Shown in pieces: positions 10,572-20,290 of a DNA stretch of 64,000 nt; position 1 is the first letter of the stretch; each line of letters begins with the position of its first letter. A program made the translations under genes and the position numbers. This DNA is from Tachypleus tridentatus (lineage: Eukaryota; Arthropoda; Merostomata; Xiphosura; Limulidae): positions 161,861,310 through 161,925,309 of the forward strand of contig NC_134837.1 of NCBI RefSeq assembly GCF_004210375.1. The letters run 5' to 3'. The notes below the pieces were generated by a model. It was not told the DNA's origin, made no database searches, and worked only from the letters and a program-made list of their open reading frames with translations.

Positions 10572-12190
10572 GTGATGAGTTTCATTTTAAACCATTGGTT
10601 TGGTTAGTTCATGTAAAACGTATTTGATTGCGAAAAACGTGGAATTAAAGCAACAAAGATTATATTGTCTCTCTTTATTGAATTTAATCCGTAATTCTGA
10701 AGTAATATCTTGAAATTTGTTTTGAAATAAATAATTATTGAGGCACACTTTGGTATTAATTTGCATAATTCGCAATTACTCATTTACGGTATACTTACAC
10801 TAATGTAATTGCAGTTGTTGGTCCTACGGATGTTTGTAAAGGTGTGTATGTCTATTGTTGGTATGTATACTAAAATAATAAGTTATTCAACTTGTTACGA
10901 ACACATTACAAATCTGACATCCTTGAATCGCTTTATTTTGTCAGTTATCCTGAGAGCTACAAACATGAATGCTCGATCCTATACACCCTTTCCGAGTTCT
11001 CAAGTGACATAAAGATCATCATGGGGGCGTTCATGGCATTCATATGTCTTGAACTATTTATTTTTACACTTGAGGAATTAAAGGTGAGATTTTATTTCAA
11101 ATCGCCTAATGTAGGAATTTTACTGATAATCCTTTAGTCAATTGAAGAAAACTTTGATTTTAACATGATTACATGATTTATTTATTGGTGGTTATCGCAT
11201 AAATTAAATGTCAGGGTTACCTGTTTAAAATTTATATTTTTACAGTGATTAAGTTAATTTATGCTTGCCAAGCATTTTTTTGTCTAGAAGTACACAGCAA
11301 TGCAGTGAAATATATAGGTGTGCTGGATGAAGTATCTAATTTGTTAGTGGTAGTAAATTTAGCAATAAATGAACAGTACGTACTTCGCTTATTTTAAAAT
11401 AGTGTATAGTTATATGTACAAAAATAATTTAAACTGTATATCATAGTTGTATTTTAAATCCTACACTGTAGGGTTCTCTTTTTGTTGTCATGAAAATACT
11501 TTAGAATCCAGGTGAAAAGCTCAACATCTTTCATTATTTTTAATTTAAACAATAACAGTGTATAACTCTTATTTGGTTTACCTTTTTGGTTCCTTTTATC
11601 ATAACAGTATCTTAACTTTTGATACACGTCTTCTGTTTTTGCGAAAGGCAGGTTCAGTGGTCATAGAAAACAATTTGACGATACAAGTTATTCTCTCAAA
11701 ATGGAAGAAAATTGTTAATCTCCCTTTAACATATTAACCGTTTGGCTATTCGTTCCTACGACGTTTAACTTTACTTTTTCTAACCTTCCTCTGAACGAAA
11801 TTATCTTTCAGTTAACTAACTTTACTTTTTACTCTCTTCCCGTTCACTCGCATGGTAGCAGCCTTTTTATATCTCTCTCTCACTAGGCCGTTAACATTTA
11901 GATCAGTAACTCACAAACAACTTCCAACGATCGTCTGCTTTTAATTCTGATTATCAAAAAAAAAAAAAAAAATCGCACAAAATAAATAAATGAATACTAC
12001 TTACACCAAACTGCCTTTTATATCTAAAAATGATGCAAGAACAAACCAACAGCACAGAGCAATACATGAATTATTATTTATGTTTAAAAACTGAAAGATG
12101 GATTTTTTTTTGCCTAACTAGATTTAATGTTATTCACATAATTTATGGTGTAATTTAGAACGTTCTATATAGCAGTCGAAACATATAATT
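10572..12190. other. AT-rich stretch; possible intron
   Basis: Contains a frame near 10892-11137 with a hydrophobic run (IIMGAFMAFICLELFIF) that ends at GTGAGA near 11083. Without an upstream acceptor in phase I do not call it an exon. A poly-A run lies at 11956-11972. Nothing else seen. Confidence 0.45.
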
Positions 12191-12468
12191 AGGCCCAGCA
12201 TGGTCAAATGGTTAGGGCACTCATCTCGTAATATAATAAAAGTCGCGGGTTCCAATTCCTGTCACACCAAACGTCCTTTCCCTTTCAACTGCAGGTGCGT
12301 TACAATGTGACGGTCAATCCCACTATTCGTTGGTAAAGGAGTGGACCAAGAGTAAATGGTGGATGGTTATGATTAGTTGCTTTCCCTCTGGTCTTGCACT
12401 GCTAAATTAGGGACGGCTAGCGCAGATGACCTATGTGTAACGTTGCACGAAACGCAAAAACAAATAAT
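12191..12468 (+). repeat. SINE family A, full-length diverged copy
   Basis: Head GGCCCAGCATGGTCAAATGG and a GTCGCGGGTTCCAATTCC B-box-like block, then body GTGACGGTCAATCCCACTAT, TGATTAGTTGCTTTCCCTC, CTAAATTAGGGACGGCTAGC, and tail GTTGCACGAAACGC and CAAA. Diverged from the younger copies, so relatively old. Confidence 0.85.
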
Positions 12469-12606
12469 ATAATTTATCTTTGTTGACAAACACTTTTTTT
12501 TATATTTGTTTTGTATATTCACTGTTCTTCTATAGTACTTAATATTATTTAATTTCGGTGGTTTATTAAAGACATTGTATTACTGATATTAAATTTCTTG
12601 AACATT

Positions 12607-12716
12607 TGTTTAAGTTTTAGCACAAAGCTATCTGGGCTTGGCCCATTTCGAGTATTAAAACCCGATTTCTTGCGGCATAATTCTGCAGACATGCTTCTGT
12701 ACTACTAAGTGGTTTT
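12607..12716 (-). repeat. SINE family C, degraded copy
   Basis: Minus-strand reading has a GTAGTACAGAAGCATGTCTG head, TTATGCCGCAAGAAATCGGG body and AGATAGCTTTGTGCTAAAAC tail, in the same order as the family C copy at 9486-9770. Confidence 0.6.
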
Positions 12717-13014
12717 CATATTCATTTTTCTTTGACTCAATGGACACTCAGTATTTTGCTTTGCAGCTTCTTGAGGAGTGTTCCAGTAAAACACAAGCGG
12801 TAATTAACAGTTTAAGGAATAGTTGGTTTAAATGAGGAATTTCAGTTAATGAGAATTAACAAATGTGGTGCTACAAGATTATTTGTTACTAATATCAAAA
12901 TACGACATGTTGTTTTATATTTTATAAATGTTATAATCATCCTCAAGAGCAAACGTATTTCGAAAAAGTACTTTCTATCTCGCTAATAAGGATTAACTTC
13001 CGCCTTTGAGCCGT
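12717..13014. other. AT-rich stretch between two SINE copies
   Basis: About 300 bp with no gene, transposon end or repeat that I recognise. Confidence 0.5.
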
Positions 13015-13292
13015 GGCTCGGCATGGCCAAGCGTGTTGAGGCATTCGACTCGTAATCCGAGGGTCGCGGGTTCGAATTCCGGTCGCACCAAACATGTCCG
13101 CCCTTTCAACCGTGGGGGTGTTATAATGTGACGATCAATTCCATTATTCGTTGGTAAAAAAGTAGCCCAAGAGTTGGCGGTGGGTGGTGATGACTAGCTG
13201 CCTTCCCTCTAGTCTTACACTGCTACATTAGGGACGACTAGCACAGATAGCCCTCGAGTAGCTTTGTGCGAAGTTCAAAACAAACAAACAAA
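13015..13292 (+). repeat. SINE family A, full-length copy
   Basis: GGCTCGGCATGGCCAAGCGT head (A-box region), GAGGGTCGCGGGTTCGAATT B-box region, GTGACGATCAATTCCATTAT body, GGCGGTGGGTGGTGATGACT, ATTAGGGACGACTAGCACAG and a CAAA tail. It abuts the left inverted repeat at 13307. Confidence 0.93.
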
Positions 13293-13306
13293 CTCTTCGA
13301 GCCCTC

Positions 13307-13424
13307 CATATGCGAACGTTTTTATAACGCTTGCCACAATAATTCCGCACCACCCCTATTGAAATCAAAGTTTCCAATATATCTTTCGTGCATCATCTCT
13401 CCACCAATAGCACATCTAAGTAGA
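13307..13424 (-). repeat. Left arm of diverged inverted repeat (partner 17449-17577)
   Basis: The reverse complement of this block aligns with 17449-17577 at roughly 75%. Shared landmarks are CTATTGGTGG, AAGATATATTGGAAAC against AAGATATGTTGAAATC, a CCAATAGG-type block, TTGTGGCAAGCGTTAT against TTGTGGCATACGTTAT, and GCATATGGAGGG against GCATATAGAGGG. See the right arm for interpretation. Confidence 0.75.
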
Positions 13425-15050
13425 AAAATAATCGCAAACAGATAAATAACAAAATTAAATCCCACAGAAGAAAAGTAGGTAAATGAGGATGCATGTCATG
13501 GTGTACAATTGTAACCAACATCCACGTGTGGGTAGGTTGAGGATCAAATGTAAATGATGTATCTACATTTTAAGCCATTAAATCAGGAATGTGTGGAAAT
13601 GACTGCTTCCAGAGCATGACACAGGAGTGGCATTGACCCATGGATCTGGGATTATGTCATCTAATATCCAAGGAAAGCCCAATCCATCGCATGAAACCAA
13701 CTCCTGCGACCACGAGAGTGGTACAAAACATTTAAAGGTTAGAAATACCACCATCACAAGAGAAAACAAGATAATGTCCAGGACAGAGGTAGAAACAATT
13801 CCCATGTACCCTCTGTTACCCACAGCACAGAAAAAAGAATTGTGGGAGAAAGCTGGACAACTAGAAACCAGAATGAGGACTTACGTTGATTGTTTCACTT
13901 TAAAACGAGTCCACAATGTACTGACATTTGTGCAAGGGCAGGGTAATAGTATCCAATTGAAAGAGCTATCTGTACTGAGACATCTCACTCTGTTGTATGT
14001 GTCTAACGGTAAATGATGGTCCACCTTCTAGACCAGCAGCAAACCACCAGCCTATTCTGAAATGAATGGTTATAGTCATCTATGCGGAACACTTAAACAC
14101 TTCAGTGGCTTCAAAGAGGAACAGGAGATAGAGGTCATTAGTGTGTGTGTATGGATTGCAATCCTCGAGATATTTTAATGGGTGATCATGAAACCCTATG
14201 TTGAAAAGCAGACTATTCACTTTTATTCAATCATGGTATAGCAGGTATTGGCAGCCATCCCCTCCTGCTTAATACATGCTGTTCATAGGTGAAACAGTCC
14301 TGGATTGGCCTATTTATAAAGGATATATCACGAAGTCATAGACCCTGTAGTAATCTTATGAAACATCCCATATGAAAGGTGAGCGTGCGAAGCCATGAAT
14401 ATAGCATGTGAATTAACATGGCACACAATGTGGATTTGTGTATAAGAATACTTGCTCAGGCATCACTTGCTATGGAGTGGGATTCAATAGAAGTAATTTG
14501 AATCAAAGGCCTCAGAAAGAAAAGAAAGCAATAATAAAAACCTACCTAGTGTAATACCCACACTGATGTCTAAAGTACAGACACTGGTGGCAGATGATAC
14601 TCCAAGGATGCAGAAACCACGACGTGATAGACATGAGAGATGAATGTACAACTCTGCTAAATGTCAAATGATATGAAAAGCAAAGGGAAAAGAAACGTTA
14701 CATTATTGGAAAGAAGAAACACAGGACAACATACATTTGGCAGGGGAACAGAGGAATAAGGTAACTGGATTTAACAATGAACCAAATTTGTAAGGGTAAA
14801 GGAAGAAAGATCTTTAAAAGAAGGGAATTGCCAAAAGATAAATAGATAGGTATTGAAACTCGTGAACATGCTATGCAGGCAATAACAATAAAGACAACAT
14901 ATCACACAGAGACGTCTGCTTGGTAGAGATGAAGCTGGTTGGTTGGCTATCTGCATCACACAGCCGGTGAAAAATTAAAAATAAAAGTTACTAAAATACA
15001 AAAAAGGAATCATCTTAGAAAAAACATATGCCAATTTTCGAATTAAAAAC
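13425..15050. other. Interior of the inverted-repeat interval, left half
   Basis: Base composition is less AT-rich than the surroundings, but I recognise no protein on either strand. The frame at 13627-14016 (plus) and its antisense are uninterrupted for 80-130 codons without recognisable motifs. It may be the 3' flank of the LINE at 15051-15700 or older transposon interior. Confidence 0.4.
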
Positions 15051-15700
15051 TTAAATGGAATTAAAATGGCAAATGACCCGTAAAAATTTTAAAACGCAAC
15101 TGAGATGGACAGTGTCACTATCGCTAATAACGCTGTCCAACGTAAGGGATGAACCCATGGTAAAAATGTTTAAAATGATGTTGCATTCACAGTCGTAATG
15201 ACGGCATGACACTAAAATGTGAGCTACATGTGACTTGAATGTCATACAGATCACAATTTGGTGTATCAGTTCCAGATAAAAGAAAACGATTGGATAAAAA
15301 CCGTGACCAATGTGTCGACTAGCCAGGCAACCTCATCCTTTCAATACACATGGAAGCAAGAGGGCCAAAGAACAACAGAAGGTTTGATCTAGAAAAGTTT
15401 GTTATCATGTTGCTTATTCCAAGTCGACGGTAAATCGGGGCATAACTGAACCTTGAATACAGGACCATATTTCATGTATAAGTCAGGCATGACTGTGATA
15501 TCACCAGAGCAGACAGACTTAGCTGTGATGCTAGCGAGTTCATTCCCGCAGATATAGATATGGCCCGGTATTCAGAAAAAATGGATAGAAGTAGATGATG
15601 GTGAGTATGATCAGCCAACTCTTGCTTGGAATGAGTGCAAAAATGGCAGTCGTCAAGAAACAAATGAAAACACACAACTCCAAAGTATAAGATACAGAGA
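15051..15700 (-). pseudogene. Jockey-like LINE ORF2 C-terminal remnant
   Basis: On the minus strand, in broken frames, is an IPGHIYICGNELA block at about 15575-15535 (family form WxPGHxGIxGNExAD, the end of the RNase H-like or tether region). Further on is HWSRFLSNRFLLSGTDTP (about 15335-15280), then CDLYDIQVTC and VAHILVSCRHYDCE (about 15225-15180), the Jockey C-terminal cysteine motif. A final stretch, PLTL then DTVHLSCVLKFLR, matches the family end. Stops and frameshifts separate the blocks, so this is a dead copy. Related to, but not contiguous with, the endonuclease fragment at 1-558. Confidence 0.75.
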
Positions 15701-17240
15701 GAGGGCTTCTAACATGCAACGAAAGATGTATGGTGCTAAAGCCAAACCTAAAGGTAGAGTGTGAAACTGTATGTTACCCTACGATAGAAAAATAAAGATA
15801 TGTGTTATAACACTCTGATGTAGGATTGTAAAGAAACACCTTGGAGGTGTCCAACTTAATCATCCAAATCTGAAGAGAGAAATCTCACTAAAATTTAAGC
15901 TAAGATTCCATGATGAAGCGTGAACGTGTTTTTAACACTAGACAAGTCCATGGTCATTTTGGAGGCCACAAACTAGCGGGAGAAGACGCCTTAAACATCG
16001 CGAGAAAGATGCAATAACCTCTTGTGTAAAAAGATCATTGCACCACCTCTGAAAGACGTTAGCATAGAATGAGATCCTGAGGAGAACAAAAGGAAGCAGG
16101 TACAATGAATAGGGATGAGGAATAAGAAAGGGGTGATGAAACCTTCAGACAATACCATGACAAACTTTTACATGATCTGAATTCATCAGGTGAGCATTAG
16201 AACTGTTTGTTGACTAATCATGCGAATTTATGACAAACGATAAGTATGGCACCAGAGGAAGAAGTAACAGACCAAGGCTAGGAAAGGGATGGTTGGAGGA
16301 CAGGAATCGGTGCTATTCTTGGCTCTGTCTCAAAGAAATGGGTCACCAAATGATAAACGATGCATTATTGTTGGACTGAAGCAACCTTCAACTCCAAAGA
16401 CTCAAAAATTATGTCACATATGCAAGGTCTTACAAACTGTGCCACATGAAGGTCTCATAGATAAGAAGTATGCAGATGGATCCACAAGCATGATCCAAGT
16501 GATCCTAACAACAAAGAAACCACGTTTGCAGGGCCAGAGCCGAAGACAACAGGCAGGCCAATATGGAAATAAGGAGTGAGAGGACTTTCCCAGAAATAGA
16601 TAGATCATTGAGATGCATTGCAACAAAGTCATCACAGTGTGACAAAGACAGGAGTAGTGAATACCTGGTAAATAAATGGGAGATTTGTGATTTGCCACTT
16701 CAACCCCTGAACAGGCAGAAGTGAACGTAACCATTTTTTGGTCCAGATGTAAACAATCTATCCAACCTTAAGAGAGAGAGAAGGAAATGATCCATCGCGC
16801 GTAAGGGATGAGACATGTTAATGCCATCACCGAACTGAGATGAGAAATACTCAACACAAACCCGATTATCAAGGGATGGGTGAAAAGTAAATGAGGTAGG
16901 GAGGCAAAAATATATAAAAGGTAAAGACTGGGACTATAAGAGGTAAAATGAAGAGACAAAACATCACATGAGAAATAAATTCCAAGAAACAGATGAAAGT
17001 TTATCAGAAATCTCTGGAAGTGTGTGAGAAGGCATGGGAAACTCGGTTGGGGTGAGGAGAAATGATCAAAATCCCTTTCAGACAAATGTTGTCCCATATA
17101 ATGCTCAATTTTCCTATGAATGAATGCAAGTAAATTGCTTGCTTGGTCGCTTGCACCTGTGGCCTGAAGTAAGGCATCGTATGAATGAGAAGTATCCGAA
17201 GTTGTAACGTTAACTGCGTAATTCAGGCTTGAGATCAAAC
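15701..17240. other. Interior of the inverted-repeat interval, right half
   Basis: Probably upstream parts of the same minus-strand LINE, but I cannot identify reverse transcriptase or endonuclease blocks. The minus-strand frame 16768-17238 (156 codons, beginning MISSLNYAVNV) and 16414-16734 are the longest. Neither shows a zinc knuckle or other motif I can name. Distance from 17240 to the C-terminal block is too short for a full ORF2, so any LINE here is deleted. Confidence 0.35.
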
Positions 17241-17448
17241 AAACAAGTGAAATATTAAAACAGGAGTAAGTAACTTCTTTCTAACTCAAAGTGAAAATTT
17301 CTTGAAATAAATTGTAAGTTATACTAACGTAAACCACTCCAACCAAAACTTGAAGAAAAATAAAAATGTCTAAACCTCAGCATCACAAAAAAAGTTATTG
17401 TTCGGTAGAGACACATAAGAGGGAGATACATTCGTCACGTGACGATGG

Positions 17449-17577
17449 TGTATTCCTATTGGTGGAAAGATGACGCTTTGTGATTTGCATGGAAGATATG
17501 TTGAAATCTTTGATTCCAATAGGTGGGTGCAAAATGGTTGTGGCATACGTTATTAAAAATTGCATATAGAGGGTAGC
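17449..17577 (+). repeat. Right arm of inverted repeat, with paired CCAAT-type boxes
   Basis: Partner of 13307-13424 in inverted orientation. It contains CCTATTGG (about 17455) and CCAATAGG (about 17515), exact reverse complements about 55 bp apart, i.e. two CCAAT boxes facing each other. GCATATAGAGGGTAGC follows at about 17562. It may be the terminal inverted repeat of an old 4.3 kb DNA element, or a promoter-like block that was copied in inverted orientation. Confidence 0.6.
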
Positions 17578-17737
17578 ACAAAATGGGAAAACTTAGTCTT
17601 GTAAGGAAAGTTCCTTATTACATCACTGAAATAAGTTTGAGATTTACAGGGAGTGTTTTACAGTATTTTCTCTATTGAACAACGTGATTTTAATGTTTAT
17701 GGAAGATAAAAACTTTTATTTAAACAGTGTGTGCTTT

Positions 17738-17812
17738 CTTACAGGAAAGCCACTTTGGGATGTATGCTGATTCTGCTGAGGAAGATCGAACTGCGGATTT
17801 TAATGCTACAGA
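17738..17812 (-). repeat. SINE family B, degraded copy
   Basis: GTGTGCTTTCTTACAGGAAA, GCCACTTTGGGATGTATGCT and GATCGAACTGCGGATTTTAA match, in order, the better copy at 23703-23822. The apparent splice acceptor CTTACAG here belongs to the SINE tail and should not be used for exon prediction. Confidence 0.65.
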
Positions 17813-18218
17813 ATCAAAAACCTACATTTTTTTCGTCAGGAATGATTTAGTTAGAAACATCGTAAGAAACATCCAGTCTGTTTTCTTGTGATATCAATAA
17901 TGTTACAAAAGTATTAATATTTACTTTGTCTCTTTCACCTGGGTAGCGCAAAGGCATATTTTGTAATGATTTATGTTTCAAGTTAAAATGTGTAACCCCA
18001 AGGTTATTCATAACTTTAATGGTGTAATTTAGAGGATTGAATACAAATTTTTGTTTATTTTTTACAGTCTTGTGATTATATAATTGATAAGCTTCTCTTT
18101 GTTTTCATCACTGGTGTCTGAGCATTGAATTTACTTACAGTTGCTCTTTTAATATATATCATTGAGTTGGAATTATTACTTCATAGTTGTAATATTAATG
18201 ACTGCATTTCTTTACCAG

Positions 18219-18298
18219 TGTGCAAAAAATATTGTAAAAGAGGTTTATGTGAAAGATCCTAAGAACAAATATACCAAGAAAAGAAAAATTCGTTGTGG
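18219..18298 (+). CDS. Candidate internal exon of an unidentified gene
   Basis: An 80-bp interval lies between a good acceptor (ATTTCTTTACCAG, ending 18218) and a consensus donor (TGG then GTAAGTTT at 18299). Only one frame is open: CAKNIVKEVYVKDPKNKY followed by TKKRKIRCG, a very basic lysine-rich peptide with a cysteine at each end. It leaves phase 2. Joined to the next candidate exon (19435) it would continue GYISSLQRTGNRRSKF and end at a TGA near 19517. I recognise no family. Splice-site quality is the main support; transcript data are absent. Confidence 0.4.
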
Positions 18299-19364
18299 GT
18301 AAGTTTAAAAATAATATGTACCTCAGCAGCTTTATTTCGTTTAAACTTAAAGAAAAGTATGGTAAATTGAATAGGGTAATTACATTTATTAATATTTGAA
18401 TTCAGGTTTGAGGTTCTGTATTTGTGTTGGACAGAAGTGTGAGTCCAAGGTATGAACCCTTGAAATTTTGTGGAAGGTTGCAAAAGAATGATATTGTAAT
18501 TTAAAGCAAAATTTGTACTCAGTAATAAAATATTCGTAATAAAACTTTATTTTTGGAACACAGTACTAATCTATAATTAATTAGTAGGTATTATTTTACC
18601 TTAACTATATCACTTCATTGATCAGTTACTTATTTTTCTAAACCTATGTGTTGACATGTTTTTAAAATTCTTCTTGTAGGTTCATTAATTTTTAAAAACT
18701 TTTCTGTTGAATGAATTCATGACGTTAAGCTGATTATTTTATAAATTTCGCATAACAAATCCTTACTATCTTCTTCAAATTACTTTACTCAGCAGGACGC
18801 AAAGTTCTGTATCATTATCCTGCTAAAATTCAAAGCAATGGTTTATTAATGTCAGGCTACTCAAGTATGGCACATTCTTCATAATTCTCCCAACTTTGAT
18901 AATATTTCACTTTTGTCTTCAGTATAAGAATAAAAAAAAAATTCTAGGGATGTAAACATGTTAGTATGCATAAGAAATATAAAGGTCCAAACTGAATGCT
19001 ATGAGTTGATTTATTTTCTTATTATAATGACTTAATTATTAAAAACTGTAAATGTATATATATCGTTTTTCATTGCAATCATTCTGATATATCAAGGAAA
19101 AAATTAGTTACAAGTGGGTATTGTAATTCACCTCATCCAAGTACAGCGAGTACATTTTATATCAACAAAACTCTGCATAAAAATAACTATCCCCAATAAA
19201 AATAGTAGCATAGTTCAGAAAGTATTATAAATTATTGGATATTTCGATATAAAAGGGTAAATTGGGAAACTCCGTAAAAAGTCATCATTACCATGTGAAC
19301 TTTTAATGTTTTATATATATATATACCCATATATATTTCATTATATATACATATTTTTTTTTAG
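18299..19364 (+). other. Putative intron between the two exon candidates
   Basis: AT-rich, no repeats recognised apart from a TA-rich run at about 19310-19360. No alternative exon seen. Confidence 0.35.
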
Positions 19365-19690
19365 TATCAGAATTATTTTAAGCAGTTAAGTTGAGTTATT
19401 GAATTATTCATTCAGTTACACTCCTTTTTTTCAGATATATCTCCTCATTACAACGAACGGGAAACCGGAGATCAAAATTCGTTTGTTTCCGCTATTTGGA
19501 GACCGTCTGGAAGTGAATGCAGGTAAACTGTACACTGCTACTTAACTTTTAAAGATATGTTATAAATTACTATTATTTTACTAAGATATTTTCTTCTTCA
19601 TTGAACCTAACATCCTAATGAAACACAATAAAAAACAATAACAGTAATTGTGAAAGTTCATTGCTATCCTTGGCTGTTCATCTAACAGTA
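19365..19690 (+). repeat. Exon-like module, copy 2 (paralogue at 8853-9215)
   Basis: Sequence outside the exon is shared with the earlier copy: AGTATCAGAATTATTTTAAG before it, TTATAAATTACTATTATTTT, AACATCCTAATGAAACACAA and TTGGCTGTTCATCT after it. Conservation of intron as well as exon points to DNA-level duplication, not a retrocopy. Confidence 0.6.
19435..19522 (+). CDS. Candidate exon in duplicated module
   Basis: An 88-bp interval between acceptor CTCCTTTTTTTCAG (ending 19434) and donor GCAG then GTAAAC (19523). All three frames are largely open. Frame 1 reads IYLLITTNGKPEIKIR then LFPLFGDRLEVNA and is the frame whose residues (YL, NGKP, IK) are also kept in the decayed copy at 8933, so it is the likelier ancestral frame. 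Frame 2 is the one in phase with the exon at 18219 and would end at TGA near 19517. This conflict means the two exons may belong to different transcripts. No family recognised. Confidence 0.35.
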
Positions 19691-20059
19691 TGAGAACTTT
19701 AATTTAAGATACCGCCTCATAATTAAATATTGTTTATTTTGTAATATCCATAAACTCCATACAGTATCAGCTTTCACTAGTGAAAAAATAGAATAGTATT
19801 TGTCTTCGTGGCCAATGTAATTATTTTCACTTGTTAAAAGTTTTAGCTACATGTAAATCCATTCATTCCACTTTACTTTAGTTGATTTGTAACTGGGAGA
19901 AGTGTTTCAACTGAATAGTAATGTTCCTATGATAAAATTTCTGACATTATAGAACTCGGCTTTGTTTGAGTTTGTTTTCAGATACTTTAAATTTTAATGC
20001 ATTCACTGTTGATAGAAACACTTGTTTTTACTATAATTTGTACGGTTCATCTAAGAGGT

Positions 20060-20290
20060 GGCCCGGCATGGCCGACCGCGTTAAGGCATGCGACTCGTAA
20101 TCTGAGGGTCGCGGGTTCGCGTCCGCGTCGCGCTAAACATGCTCGCCTTCCCAGCCGTGGGGGCGTTATAATGTGACGGTCAATCCCACTATTTGTTGAT
20201 AAAAGAGTAGCCCAAGAGTTGGCGGTGGGTGGTGATGATTAGCTAGCTGCCTTCCCTCTAGTCTTACACTACTAAATTAGGGACGGCTAG
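20060..20290 (+). repeat. SINE family A, 3'-truncated copy with foreign tail
   Basis: GGCCCGGCATGGCCGACCGC head, GGGTCGCGGGTTCGCGTCCG B-box region and body through ATTAGGGACGGCTAG. At 20290 the normal tail (CACAGATAGCCC and onward) is absent. Instead GTGCAGTGGGCTAACAACCT, ACTCACTTAAAACCTG and GCGGCCCTATGTTCCTTGAG follow to about 20400. Confidence 0.88.

Noticed and set aside
10892..11137. 81-codon frame with a hydrophobic segment, possible exon ending at GTGAGA
   Set aside because: No acceptor in phase upstream and no link to the 10449 frame; AT-rich translation easily gives hydrophobic runs.
16768..17238. 156-codon minus frame
   Set aside because: Longest non-repetitive frame in the window, but without recognisable motif; it lies in transposon-derived sequence and is reported only as interval content.
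17738..17812. Exon starting after CTTACAG at 17755
   Set aside because: The acceptor-like sequence and following bases belong to a degraded family B SINE.
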